A DNA stretch of 64,000 nt from Desmodesmus armatus (lineage: Eukaryota; Chlorophyta; Chlorophyceae; Sphaeropleales; Scenedesmaceae), in NCBI GenBank assembly GCA_007449985.2, contig VIIQ02000569.1, forward strand, positions 105,178 to 169,177, written 5' to 3'. The notes under the pieces are model-generated. The model saw only the letters and a program-made list of their open reading frames with translations, was not told the origin of the DNA and ran no database searches. The position numbers were made by a program, and so were the translations under genes. Numbering within the stretch: the stretch's first letter is position 1; every line of letters starts with the position of its first letter. Positions 10,319 to 23,743 of this stretch are shown here, piece after piece.

Positions 10319-13300
10319 GACGCCATGTGCTGTATTTCAAACCCTCGAGGACGCCATCAGTGCTTTGTATGAGGGCCAGGCAGATGCGTTCAACAAGCGC
10401 AAGCAGTTGATGGCGCGCTTCATCGCCAGTGTGAGTCCTGCTGGGCAACGGTCACTCAGAACCTGTCGTGTTTATGATGGCAGGTTCAAATGCTACCTGC
10501 TGAAGTGCCTTTGTACCATGCCTCTTGCATCATGATCGCTGCAGCTCATGTGCGCTGTGCTGTGCTGTGGTTCGGTGTCCTGCAGCATGAGGAGAGCCGG
10601 CTGCAGGAGAATCAGAAAAACAGCCACAAGAGAGGCAAGACGGTTGCCACAGCTTCAGTATGAGTCACATGTTCAGACTCAGCATGCAGCATGCACACAC
10701 CAGATGTCACAGCAGTCAACATGCTGCAGCAGAACTGTGCTGGCCGCCTCTGACAGCTACAGTGATAAGCACCAACTGTTCCTGCTGCATACTGACACAG
10801 ACACAGTGATTACTGCTGAAATCCCATGGCCTGCAGGTAGTGCTGAGGCCACAACAGCTGCAGAGGACAGCCTGCCGTCCCCAGCACGTGGTGCCTGCAA
10901 CTCAAGCCAGGTGCAGCTTGCCACCAACTTGTTGATCTCCTCTGGATGCCAGATCCATGTATGCCGGATCCATTTATTTTGAAGAAATATGTTCTTCTGG
11001 GCTGCTGTCCTGCAGGACAGTTTGGCATTGTCAATCTGACAGCACTGTTGGTTTGCAGCGGATGCTGACATGCGCATGCAGTAGGCTGCAGTTATATCCT
11101 CAGTGGGAAATGGTTGTATGCCACATGTTGGCATGTGCTGACCTGCACCCTGTCTGTGCCTGCAGGCCTTTAGGTTGGCTGGTGTGGGTCCACGTGCTGC
11201 AGAAGCTGAACGTGAGTGGTTGTGCGGCATCATGCAACGCTTTCAGTGGCAGCAACACCCAACAGCATCTGTCACCACCGTGGTTGTTATTGACTGCTTG
11301 TCAACACTGAGTTTGAGCTGTAGTACAATCTGACAATCAGTGGAAGGCACGACCCTTGCCCGTTGTCGCAGGTGCATGGGAGGCGCCTACCTTGGCTGCT
11401 GCTGATGTCCTCAGGTTGTGGGATCCCATCAGCACACCCAAGCTGCCGCACGGTAGGGCTTCAAGGGTTGTTTGTGTATAATGATGTTTAGGCACAGCTT
11501 TATTGTCGCTGCAGGACAAAGCATACGTATTTACATTCATGTGTGATTGACACGGTGTGATGTGCTGATTGCTGAGGGGCACACCATGATGTCGGTCAGC
11601 ATTGTGAAACCACTGGCTGCTGATGTCTCTACAGTTATCACCTAGGACAAGGCAGCATGCATGCTGCTGCAGCTGATTATCACCCCATGTGTTTTTTGCA
11701 TGTTTGTTTCACAGGCATGTTTCAAGCTGCTGCAAAAGCTGCCAGTGACTGCTTCGAGAGCCGTTTCCAGGTTTGTGCAGTCACACTGTGGATACGATCC
11801 AACTTGCAAGTGCATGCTTCTTTAGTGGCACACGAATACACAATGTGCTGACATGGTGGCTGCTATGCAGGGGGTGAAGATGCCATTGGGAGGCTCTGCT
11901 GGGCTTGGAGGTGAGCTTGTTTCGTGAACCCCTGCATAAGATCCATGTGGATGGAAGCATCTTGTGGTGCTTGATATGCATAGGGTTGCTGTATTTATTT
12001 GAGCTGCAGTATGCTGCATGATGGTGGCTGCATCCTGCAGCTTGTGTCTGACAACAACATCGTTGTTTGCAGGAGGGACGCATGCTACAGTTATGAGCAA
12101 GATGTTGCACTGCCTGAGGCTGCAGCCGCTGCAGCTGGTGGTGCTTCCCTCAGTCCAGGCACGGCAGCACCTCTGCTGAACAGCCCAGCAAGCCTCAACC
12201 AGGTGTGTACATTATCGGATGGTGGTCAACGTAATAGGTATGCTCACCCAATTACTCAGCTGTGAATCAACTTGCTTGGTCAGGAGAGTTCAGCCTTGGT
12301 GTTGCATATGTGACTAGTTGCGTGGCTTGTCTAACCCTCCTGTGCTGACGTGTGACCATGTACAGGGTGTCAACGCTCCGCCTAGCAGCTGTGCTGTGCT
12401 GCCTCTGACTGGAGGTGAGTGCCAGCTGCAGCCCTGCGCATGTCATCACCATGACACTCACAACATCCTGCAAGCCTATGCTGCGCATGTTGGGAGTGCG
12501 CAATGTGATGCAACCACACTGTGCCCTGGGTAGCAGCTGCAGCCTATCATAGTATAAGGCCGCCCCCTTTGTGCTTCTTGCAGGAGGACGGGCAACCTTG
12601 ACCACTGCATTGCCAGCTGTGGCAGCTGCAGCTGCAGCGACAGGACAGGGTGCTGCAACCCCAGGCAAAGGGCCACGCCTCAAGCGCCTCTCTCGCTGGG
12701 GACCGCCTGCCTCTGCAACTGCTCAGGTTGGTGGCATGAATGCGGGCCTACGGCAGTCTGCAAGTAATGGCAAGCGTGAAGCAGCTGCCACAGGCCCAAC
12801 TGCCAACAGCACACATGGCAGTCCAGCTGCTTGAACCAGGCTGTGTGTTCTGGCAAGGCTGTGTGTTATGGCAAGGTGGTCATCTGCATGCACTTGCACG
12901 TAGCCTGATGCTTTCATGGGGCGTAGGAAACATATGAAGTCAGTGCAAGTCTCATGTTGCTTTGTGCAGGACTCATCCATCCACCTCAACAGCACAACTG
13001 GTGGGTATGACGGCTACAGCAGTGAGCAGAAGCCTTACAGCTGGTGCACATGCTACCAAGCCATCCGCCAGCCACTTAGCAAGATGGCATAGTGCCGGCT
13101 GCCAACTGATGTGGGCCCTGTTGCTCTGCAGCCTCGCTTCTTCTCAGCATGTGCTGACCCATTGGTTGTCATTCGCTCCTGCAGGTGCACACTCGACTCC
13201 GGCCCACCCGCATGACACAGTCTTCAACCACAGCCCTAGTGGCACCAAGCGGCACAAGACAACCATGTCACAACAGCAGTGCAGTAAGTACTACACACCA

Positions 13301-16300
13301 GTGCCATTGGGTGTCATTCGATCTTGGCGCTGCATGAAGTTGTGGCGCGAAAGGCACTTTGGGCGACCCTGATGTTGTGCGTCAGGGCACTGGCATGGGT
13401 GGCAGCCTGTGTGGCCAGGCCCTCCTGCTGACATGTGTGCTGTTCTGCCCTGCAATAGCAGGCACCCCTGAAGTCACCCGAAACCCATATAAGACCTTCA
13501 TGTCTGGCAGCATGGCAGCAAGGGGTGGCCAAGGCTCCGAGTGGCAACACTCTGTTACCCCTGGTTCTGCTTCTGCTGCATTCCTTGGTGGCACCTTCCA
13601 CATCCAAGTGCTGGGCCTGTCTGACCTGAGTCTGGGCAGCCCCGCACACCAGGTATGGTTGCAGCGACGACTTTGTGCAGAGATCTTGGGCATACATAGC
13701 GGCTGCAAGGTTGGCTGTGAAACATCTGCAGAATGTTGCCAGCGCCAGCAGTGTTGCCAAGACTGCTGCATGCAGCCAGGTGGTGTGCTGTTTCGCATGC
13801 CACAACACTGTTGTTGGCATGCTCGTGTGCAGGGACTGATGAGTCGAGAGGTGCCCACCAACATTGACAACAGCACCTCTTCCTGCAGCTTTGGTGCCAA
13901 CGGCCATGCGCCAACAGCTCTGCCAGCAGGCACAGCTGCACTGGCAGCAGCATCCACAGGCCATGCGCACCTGCTGCACACTGTCAGCACGCCCAGCACG
14001 ACTGGCTTTGGTACCAGCACCAGTGGCACGTCAAACCTGTCATCATCATTTGCTGACTCCATCCTGGCTGAGCAGCAGGCGCAGCTGCACTTGCTGAGCA
14101 GCAAGAGGGCACAGCAGTGTGCAGAGCAGGCCAGCACAGGTGAGCATGTGCGCGCTGTTTGAGCCGTTGGGCAGCCATGTTGGACAATCTAGTACGATCC
14201 TGGACATCGGAGCTTGCAAGCAGCAACCATATTATAGCACTGGGCCAAGCAATGTGGTTGGCGGTTGTCAAGCGGCGCGGTTTTGTGCCCCTGCACTTCC
14301 TGCCCCACAGGCCGCGGGGCAGCTGCATCAACACAAGATTGCAACAGCAGTCCTGCCCGGTCAGATGGTGAGTTAGTGGCCTGCCAGCAAGGTTGGCAGC
14401 TGTTTTATATGCCTCAAAGGTGCACCGTGCACCTTCAGTGAAGGTGTGCAATCCATCATGCGTCCCTGCTGGAGTTTGCAGGAGTTGGGGCAGGGCGCTG
14501 ACTGGAGGCAGGACGGAGGGGCTTGAACATGTTTGTGTGATCATGGCGTCAGGAGGCATTGGGGGGGGGGGTGCATGATGCATGGCCGATTGCTGGCCAG
14601 CCGCTAATGGGGCTTGCTGCACCTGCCCGAAAACACCTCACTATGGTTTGGGCCCTGCACCTGGTGTGTATGTCCATTGCAGGGTCTGATCTGGAAGAGG
14701 ACTGTGTGTGGGGCGTGAGTGACACACAATCTCACATGCCACGGCAGCCTCACAAGGACCCGGCCGCTGGCAGCCGTGACTTGGCACAACTGCTGCAAGC
14801 TGGCGCTCCCAACTCTGGATCGGCCTTCATCAAGGCCTTCGGTGACAGAGGCATCGGCCCGCAGCAACTGGTGGTGGGGATGGCCTGCGCGGTAAGTCGC
14901 GCCTCTGTCCTGCGACAACGGCCTGATGTCACAGGCCACATGTCACAGCTGCTAGTGCTGGCGATCACCCTGTCCAACCTCGCTGACAGCAGTTGTGCCC
15001 TGCATGTTGTTTACAGGGCGGCAGTCAGGACCCAGGTGTCCCCATGAAGCCCATGCCGGCGGCAGCAGATCACCAGCAGGTAGAGCAGCAGCAGCCGGCT
15101 CAGGACCCTGAGGAGAAACTGCACATGGCATCCGGCAGTAGTGGTGAGGCTTCAGGGCTCCAGCTAGCGGCAGCTGCACCTGCAGCCACACCTGCAGCAC
15201 CAGCGGCCGGCCGCCGTGTCAAGCTGAGGCTAGGTGGCAGAGGCAGGGCTGCAGTAGCTGCTGCTGTGCCTGGAAGTGGTGAGAAGCTGCCGGCTTGGCG
15301 GTCACAGGATTCCTGGCAGCATCGCCAGCAGGAAGCCACTGAGCAAGCAGCCGCTGGGCTCCCTCTCAGCATGCAGCTCCTGAGCACGCCCAACCTCCTG
15401 CGTGCCCAGGAAGATGCTGAACCATGGGAGCATGTGGCCAGTGGCACGGTGTCAGCCTACCAGGCGCACCAGCAGCAGCTGCAGTATGCCAACCAGCTGG
15501 TGGAGCGCACGTCTGCTGCGGCAGCCGCAGCGGACCAGAACGCTGCTGATATGCGGGCAGCAGCGGAGGTTGCCCGGCGGGTGCGGGACAGCGCACAGCG
15601 GGGGCTTGAGGCCTGCAGGGTTGCAGAGGGTGGCGCGTTGCAGGCACTGCACAAGACAAGTGCCTGGCACGATGAGATGCAGGCGCTGAAGCTGTACAAG
15701 GCCATGGTGAACAAGGGATTGGAAAGGGGTGAGATCCCGGCACTGCTGAGGCATGTATATTATGTTCATGCATAGCATGTTTTCCAGCAGCCGAATGAAA
15801 TCTGAAGGAGATATATTGCAGTTGAGGCGCCCGTGTGTTCTTGAGGGCTTGTGCTGGCCATTTACGTGCAGTTTGCATGCAGCGTACTCCAGAGCTGGGA
15901 ATGCCATCCTGCAAGAGCTTGAGCCATGATGCTTGTGCTTCCTGCATGCTGCTGCTGTTGCCTGCAGGCACATTCCCAGCAGGGTCAACCCGTCCCAAGC
16001 CGCCTTCTGGGCCACATCACCTGCGCTGGCAGCCGCATGGGTCAGCCGCAGACCTGGCAGTGTTGTCGGACAACGAGCAGCACCTGCTGCTGGAGGGGGC
16101 AGCAACGTGTGGGCTGGCTGTCCACGGCAGGGACTTGGACTTTACGACTGCAGAGGCCGCAGCGCGCACAGCAGAGATGGTTGCGCAGCTTGTGCTGGAG
16201 AAGGCCCAGGAGGTGAGCGGTGCTGCTGTGATCATACATAATACATAATGCACTACTGTTTGCTTGTGGGTCAGTTTTGCGCATTCCAGTTGCTGGCAGC

Positions 16301-18456
16301 TGGGCAGACACCCGGCATACACAGCTGACCGGGGAAGTTTGTACTGAACAATGGCAGCGGCTCATATCGTGATTGCCTGCATGTGTGTCTCACATGCACC
16401 TTGCAGGGTACCTGCGCCCTGGTTGCTCGCAGCCCCCGCCGCAGCAGCAGCAGCCAGGACAGCAGCTGGCTTTATGTCCGCGGCGTAGACAAGCGCCCGT
16501 GCGGCAAGGGCGGCTTTGCTGGCGTGCACAGCTGCCAGCTGATGGACCAGCCACCTCCTGCCAGCAGCAGCAACAGCGCCAGGGACGCAGTCCTGAAGGT
16601 GCTGAACAGCGTGCAGCTGGTGGTGAAAGGCACCAAGGCCATGCCGCACACCACCCGCACCATGTTCAAGGAGTGGTACTGCCAGCAGCTGGCTGCTGGG
16701 CTCAATGTGGCTGAGGTTGGTGCAGCCGGCAGCATCTGGGTGCCTGTCGTTTTTGGTAGCCTGTCACCTGAGCAGCGCCAGCATGCCCTACAGCAGCTGC
16801 AGCGGGATGTGGAGGCAGCCCGCATGCTGCTGGAGTCCACGACAGTGAGCCGGCAGCAGGCGGAGGAGATGGTGCCTATGCCTGAGAGTGAGTCGAGGGT
16901 GTGACAGTTGTCTCAACTGACAGCCCCTGTGTGGTGCCTATATGTCCTCTTTCATGTAGTGTGATGCTGCCCAATCCAGAGGGGATTTGAGTCACCTAGG
17001 GCAGGTGCAGCCTCCTAAACCCGTCTTATGGTGTGTGTGATGATTTGTCCGGCCAATGCATGTTGTATTGGCTGCAGCACCCTTCAACCTCACCGACTTT
17101 GCCTTTGCTGCTGCGTGCTGATGCTGCGCCTGCTGCAGTCGGCCCAGACACAGAGTTCTGTGTGGTCGTGTCGTACATGGAGGTGCGGCGCTACAGCGGC
17201 AGCTTGTTTGATGTCATCCTGCACCGCAAGCTGGCCTGGCAGGAGAAGCTCCTGGCCATCTTGAAGGCGGCTGAAGCTATCTTCACAGTGCATGCCTGCA
17301 ACCTGCTCCACAGGTGCGCCTGGGCACACATGTGTGCAGTTGCCTGCAGACAGCGTACTATGTGCATGTGCTAGCGCTGGCGTGGGCATCATCCTGAACT
17401 GGCATCCCAGATGTTGCAATTTGATGACAGCTGGTGCTGTGCTTGCAACACTGATGCCGTCTGTTGGACCAGACTTGTATCCGATGAGTGTGGAATGTGG
17501 TGGACGAAAATAGGCTGTCAAAGTTCCCATGCTGCATTGGGTTGTGTGCGCTCCACACTCTGCCACCTATCCTGACTTTTTCCCCCTTGATGTGCGCCGT
17601 GGCAGGGACATCAAGCCAGCCAACTTCCTGGTGGGGTGCCCGGAGGGTGTGGACGCAAACTTTCTGCAGCGCTGCTTATGCCAGTGCGAGCTGTTTATTG
17701 CAGACTTTGGCCTCTCTGCCACACATGGCTACAGCAGGCAGATTGCGGGCTCCAGTGGGTTTGCAGCGCCTGAGCAGGGCAGGGGCCAGCTGCAGGACCA
17801 GAAGGCTGACGTCTTTTCCCTTGGTGTAACAGCACTGCACATTTTGTAAGTACCAGCTGGTGTGGGAGGGAGGGGGGGCTACAAGACTGGGGGAGATCTG
17901 TTTAGGGTGTTGGGTTAACCCGCACCTTGAGGTTTTGGGAGACATTGACAAGCAGCAACACGCCTTGCACCCCGCACAAGCCAGCCAATGCGAATGAAGA
18001 TCACAACGCGGAGCTATTGTTTGCTGTGTGTGCAAGTACATCATTGCGCAGCCGCTGACTGTTTGAATGTTTGGCTGTCGCCCTATGCACAGGGTGGGCC
18101 CTGCAATTGCCCGTGACCTCCTCAGGACACCCCCAGACAGCCAGGACAAGGGTGCTCGCACCAAGGCTCATGATGCGGTGGGCGTGAAGGAGCTGGTCAG
18201 CGCCCATGGGGGCTGCCTGCCCGGCCTTACCCCGGAGGTCACAGAGGAGGCGGTAGAGCTGCTGGAGAACACACTGGCATACCACCCCAAGCAGCGCTGG
18301 TGCATGGCTGACGTCATGGACTGCCGCTTCCTGGGGCGCGGCCGGCGCTGGAAGCAGTGGCTGCAGGACCCACAGCAGCGGGGGCCCCTGCTTGAAGAGT
18401 GCCTGGCTGCAATGCAGCAGCTGGAGCCAGAGATGGCACATTCACTGTCTGTGTAA
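10319..18456 (+). CDS. Serine/threonine protein kinase with a long low-complexity N-terminal region
   Basis: Phase-consistent exons: 10319-10430, 11166-11211, 11372-11452, 11715-11770, 11871-11910, ~12123-12201, 12366-12414, 12584-12726, 12970-13000, 13185-13283, 13462-13652, 13833-14139, 14311-14367, 14683-14891, 15017-15728, 15968-16212, 16407-16887, 17139-17313, 17606-17845, 18093-18456. They total about 1,238 residues; the first exon(s) are missing. The start of the sixth exon is uncertain. The N-terminal two thirds are Ala/Ser/Gln-rich with a coiled-coil-like stretch (exon 15017-15728). The kinase domain is C-terminal: glycine loop GKGGFAGVH, lysine in LVVKGTKA, catalytic loop HRDIKPANF (split by an intron), DFG in IADFGLS, APE in FAAPEQ, and DVFSLG. 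All key residues are present, so it should be active. A long insert separates the lysine strand from the hinge. Subfamily and substrates are unknown. Confidence 0.85.
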
Positions 18457-20444
18457 GAGGGTGCTGCATGAAGGCAGCAGCCGCAGCAGCAGCCGGCGTG
18501 TGAGAGTCCCTGTGCGTGTGCTGGTGGCATGTTCCACTTGAGCCCTGATGGCTTGGAAGGGTGCTGTACCTGCAGCCCAAAGCAGCAGTGTTGGTGAGGA
18601 TGTGTTCAGTCATTTGCGGCTGTCGCAGCAGCGGTGCGGCTGGGCGCTCCGGTTGCATGTGAGATGTTGTGTGTGTTGTTGGCTCAAGCTCAGGTGTCAG
18701 GGAGCTAGGTTTCCAACCCGGTGCAGTGTGTGCTGAGCCGTGTAACTGAGCCGGCAGCGGGAGGGCCAGGCTGCCCAGCCGCTGTATACTGTGCAGCTGC
18801 CGTTTGGAGGCGGGATGCAAGTCTTTTCTGGCAGCGTGCCTGTGGTGCTTTGGTACCCAGTCTATAGTTTGGGTGATTCAAGAAGTCGTTCAATGCTGTA
18901 CAGCCTCTGCTACTGGTCTTGCTCGTCCACAGGTGGGGGGGGGTCCTGTGAGTCCAAGCCTGTGAGACAGTGCCCGGAACCGGGGAGGTAGCAAGATTTC
19001 CTGTGGAGACACTGGGAACACACAAAGATGGGAACACAGAACACAATGTAACTAGCACTGGTCCAAGCCTGTGGTGTGCTGACAGTGCTGCTGCTGCAGC
19101 TGGTGTGAGTGGTTTGGGTTGCTGGGGATGGCAGTGCTGCTGGCCGCCAGCAAGTGTGACACTTGTCAAAGTGCAACACTTGTCAAATGACGAGTTGTCA
19201 GGGTTTGCAGTGTTGAGCTGGTGAAGTGAGGATATGTGTTGATGCTGTTGAAGATTTCATGCCGGCATCCGTCAGGCATGTAGTAAGACCAACCACATGT
19301 GTAGATGTTTAATGCTCTGCCCCGATATTATTACTCAAACTCACACCAGCAGCCATTGTGACAACATGGCCAGCAGCAAACAAGCCTGACTCTCGCCCAG
19401 TGAGGAGGTACTGACAGCTGGCGACACACAACAGCCCGCCCACTGCTCTGAATGCTTCGAGGTGCCAGGTGCTATTTGTGTAAACACAAACACCAACACC
19501 ACATGGCTGCTGCAATCAGCAGCTGCAGCCGCACTCAGCTGACTGGACTCAACCTAGGTGCCAACGTTGCACAGTGGTTCACACTCAAGTCAAGCAGTGT
19601 GGGTGTAAGTCACCACATGAACTGTCTCGTCCACTGCATACAGCGTCACTAGCCCATCTACCAGAGCAAGCTTGGCCGACGTATTGAAAAATCAGAAGAC
19701 CTGTGACGGCTCGCTCACATCAGCTGACGAACATGAGCTTTCATACTGCGAGCGTCAACCAGCAAGCTCTCCTGCAAAGTACCTGCATTGGTGTACCCCA
19801 TACGACCACCTACGGCAAGATGCAGTGATATGGCAGGTGCATTCGCATCGACCAGCTGGCAGCAGACACCACCACACCTGGATACAAAACGGCTTGAATA
19901 AGGCAAGCTGGCAGCCTGCAATATGCCGTGAAAGCACCCAGCCAACCACACAGACTCTGTGTGACAGCTGCCCACAGCAACAACCCGCTGTGTGCCTTTC
20001 AGCTGGCACTGCAGCAGCCCAGCTGAATGAGGGGTGTCACTCAGCGACTGCTGGCATGTCCCGAAAAGCTACTGCCAGACCTGGCATTGCAAGTCACATG
20101 CATGTGATGCATGTACTGCCCTTTGAAAGTACCAATTATGCGACCAGCAGCAGTGCTGCTGATGCTGACAAAGGCTTGCAGCAGCAGCTGCTGCCGCCAA
20201 CAAAGTACACCTTCTGTACTAGCTGGCAACTGGCAAGAAACAGCCACCCACACACGTGCAGGGTTCAACAGACACAGGCCTGGAACGGCTGAATGTCACA
20301 CTGAAAGCTGTCCAACTGCAACCACACAAGCCACAAACCCCAAACACACAAAACACACGCTTCTCAATGTCCACACACTGCTGTTGCCAGCTCTACTGCT
20401 ACCCTTCCTGCTGGATCGGATCCACTGGGCCAGTACAGCCCAGC
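18457..20444. other. Convergent intergenic region, no supported gene
   Basis: Lies between the 3' ends of the kinase (+) and the TPR-like gene (-). A plus-strand frame at 19672-20292 is open for about 200 codons but has biased composition and no family-like motif. Probably untranslated regions and spacer. Confidence 0.5.
18741..18745 (+). terminator. Candidate polyadenylation signal of the kinase gene
   Basis: TGTAA, the usual chlorophyte poly(A) signal, 285 bp after the kinase stop. It is the first one downstream that I noticed. Confidence 0.35.
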
Positions 20445-21896
20445 CTACAACCACCCCGCCAGGTCGCTGCTGCTGTCCACGACATGGCCATATGTGGACG
20501 TCGCCCCCGCTGAACCGTAGTTCAGGTTGACATACAGTGTGACGCCCAGTATAAGCAGCAGCCAGGCTACCCGCACATACCACTTGTCAGGCACGATCGA
20601 GCGCAGGGGGGCGTCCCAGTCGATGTCCCAGTAGCTTTTCTTCTTTCCTGTAGCCTTGGGGGCGCCTGAGCTGAAGCGGGGCGTGTAGGGGGACTTGCGC
20701 CTGGCAGCAGCAGCAGGGGCAGCAAGAGAGGACAGGGCTTACCGCGGTTGCACACATTGAGAGATACCAGGGATGCAAGCCTGGCAGTTGGCAACTGCCA
20801 CCACCACCACCACCTCTTTATTTTGCCCGGTGCGTTGAGCAAGCTATCCTACTGATCGGCAGGTGGACTCCACCTTTCAGAAAGGGCGTGAGTTTTGAGC
20901 ACTTCACTGCAAGCGGCTGTAGTTGGCAGTCCAAGTGCACCCGCCCCCAAGTACCTGCCATCCTCATTGCTGCTGACTGCACCCCTGCCAGCCGCTCACC
21001 CTTTTTTGACCCATGAGTCTTCTGAGTTGAGCAGTGGTATGGTGACCCTCTCCTCAGGCGTCAGCTCCATCTTGGGTGCCTCCATGATGTAGCGCAGGTC
21101 AGCAGCCTGCTTCTTCACCTGAACATGGGGGGGGGGGGTACAAGAGGGGGACGGGGGGTGTCACGCAAGCCACAATCAACCAGAGGTAAGTGCAACCAGA
21201 CCCCACACACGAAGGACATCAGGGGAGCATGTAAGTAGGAGAGTGGTTGTGTGCAGGGCAAGGTGCTTTACTGCACGCAATTGCAGCCTCCCCAATGTGG
21301 ATGCACAAACACGGTTATGAAGGGGCTTTGTCTGTCAGCAGCCATGCACAGACCCACCTTTGGCACCGGGTGGTTGTCCTCCAGCCACTTGTAGGTGTTG
21401 ATGCACTCCTCCTCACGACCACATGCCTGACAGCACAGCACAGCACAGCACAGCACAGCACAGCACACGACACCGCGGAACAGCTGAGTGGTGCAGGACA
21501 CACAAACATCACACTGTACACAGTCACTCAAAGCCTGTGAAGACCAGACCAGAGGCAGAAATTTGCTGGGGCCAAAACACCTTGTGTGTAACATGAGACT
21601 GCACATCGTATCACTGCCAGTCGAGCTTTGGCCAAGGTGTGTGGGACAAAGGACTATCAGATGGCCTGGCGTCAGCCCGCAATCAACCCTGACCACAACA
21701 GCCAACATCACCATCACCACACGCCCAGGCCCCTCCTCCCACTGCTGCATGTACCTGGTAGGCGAGTGCCAGCCACATCATGGCCTCCCCGCCGATGATT
21801 GAAGTCCTGCCAGACTTGTCAACAGCCTTCTCAAGGAATGACACACTGTCCTCGTACTGACCCCGCTCATACGCCAGCTTGCCTGGTCACAGGGGG

Positions 21897-21927
<31 letters not shown>

Positions 21928-23743
21928 GCAGTAGCAAAGCTTGTGCGCTGACCTCCAGCAGGAGTGACATCGACTGCAGCTACAGCTACGGCAACAACTG
22001 CACTGACGTAACTGCTTGCCGCCCCAGTTGCACCCAGTCAGCCTGTCAGTCCTCCACGATCAACCCGACCATTAGGCCAGTATTCTCAACAAATCTTCCC
22101 ACCACCCCGCGCACCCGTGCGCCTGAACTCTGCCATCTAGTACGGACACTCCCTATCCTGACCTACACATGCAAGCAGGTTCACCCGTGCCTGGTGGCGC
22201 TGCATGCAAGTCCGGCAGGCTGTTCAGCCCTGCCCCTGAACCCCTACCTGCTTCCAGGAATGTTGCTTCCCGCTTCTTTTTATCAGCCTCCTCAGATGCC
22301 AGCTCAGCAGCACGCTGACAGCAGCAGCAGCAGCAGCAGCAGAAGCAGGCAAAACAGCCAAGACGGTGTCAGCAGCGCCAGCGTCAGCACAGCATGAAAG
22401 CAAAATGATGCAATGCTGTCAGCTGCTGCTTGATCAGGCTCATCTAGATGCCAGCTGCGTGCCTCAGCCGCAACATTGCCTGACAGTCAATGTTGACCAC
22501 GCACCTCACCCACCCTGTGATCCCAAACCCTCAACCCTACCTTTCCTGAAGGTACAGTACAGAAGCATGTTCTGCTTGAAAACATGGATCTTGCCTTGTT
22601 CCTACATGCAGTCAGCACCAATGACCTTCTTCTTCTTCTTCCTCAAGCCTTTCAACCAACCCACTTCCAACCAACACCGCAGTGCAGTGCAGTGCACTGC
22701 ACTGCTGGCGGCGCTGCGCCTCTCTTCACCATGCCCCCCCCCCCACCTTTGCCAGTTTGTCCTTGATCCTGTCAACGTACTCCAGCTGTGCCTCAGTGAG
22801 TTGGTCCTTACTGGCGACACCCAGCTCTGCAGCTACCAGGAAGTCCTCCTCGAGACCCTGCTCAACACCTGGGGGGGGGGGTGACCGGGGGGTGGGGGTG
22901 GGGGTGGGGGTGGGGGGGTGACGGGGGGGGGGGGGGGACAACAAATAATATAGGACATTGAAGTTTAGCCAAGGCATGTGAATATGACGGCACCACACAG
23001 CAGCATCATGGAACAATGCGCAACAGCACGCGAAAAATAATTGCGGAGTGAACGCAAGGGACGCCTGTTCAGATCCTGACCCATGTGGACACACATGCAC
23101 ATGCACATGTACTTGCACGCTGTCCTGTGCTAATGAGTGAATTCATTTGGCCGACACTGCTCAGCGCGTAATGCGCGCAGGGAACAGGGTTGGCATCTAT
23201 GGTAGCTGCATTAGCTGGCACTGCTGCTACTGTGGCACACCTGCCGTACCAAAGCGACGGTAGCGGACAAAGTGGTGTTGACAGTCATAGGCGGGGGGGG
23301 GGGGGTGACCATCAGTATATGCAACCCCTGACATGAGCATTGCTGTTCCATAGCCCCCTCTCAATACATTTAAAAAACAACATGAACAAATGACGCCAGC
23401 AAGCTATTGTGAATGAGTCCCCCACCCAGCGCCTACCTATCCGAAAGCGCTGAGCCGCCTTGTCCAAGTATGCCTGGTTGGCAAACTTGGCCAGGTCTGT
23501 TGCCGCCTGACACACCACCCGCAGCTGCTGCCGCCCATGGTGCTGCTGCTGCTGCTGCAGTCCTGCACTGCTGCTATGCTGCCTGCATGGCGCTGCTGTG
23601 AACTGCTGTGCTGGCAGCCTGCTGTGCTGGGCTGTCCTGTGGTAGCCTCCTGCTAGTGTCCTGCAAATGCATTTACAGATGTTGGGAGCAGCATGCAAAG
23701 ACAGCAGACGTGCAGTGTCAGTAGGGACAAGACGACACCGCAA
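20445..23743 (-). CDS. TPR-like protein, probably plastid-targeted, with a C-terminal membrane segment
   Basis: Seven phase-consistent exons (minus): 23743-23437, 22868-22747, 22314-22248, 21882-21755, 21426-21358, 21118-21000, 20700-20445, giving about 355 residues. The first ~75 residues are Arg/Gln/Ser/Ala-rich with few acids, like a chloroplast transit peptide, followed by CQAATDLAKFANQAYLDKA. The middle has TPR-type helix pairs, for example AGKLAYERGQYEDSVSFLEK and then GEAMMWLALAYQACGREEE. The C-terminus holds one hydrophobic segment (VAWLLLILGVTLYVNL), so the protein is likely anchored in a membrane. The true start could be a later Met. Green-lineage plastid proteins with a TPR domain and a C-terminal anchor exist, several of them photosystem assembly factors, but I cannot assign this one. 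Confidence 0.75.
21429..21470. repeat. Pentamer microsatellite (AGCAC)n in an intron
   Basis: About eight CAGCA/AGCAC units directly upstream (minus sense) of the acceptor for exon 21426-21358. Confidence 0.85.

Noticed and set aside
16888..17138. Earlier acceptor at 17077 for the kinase exon
   Set aside because: It is out of phase with the preceding exon. The acceptor before 17139 keeps the phase and still includes the conserved hinge region.
19672..20292. Plus-strand frame of about 206 codons
   Set aside because: Composition is biased, there is no domain-like sequence and no splice partner; it lies in a 3' intergenic region.
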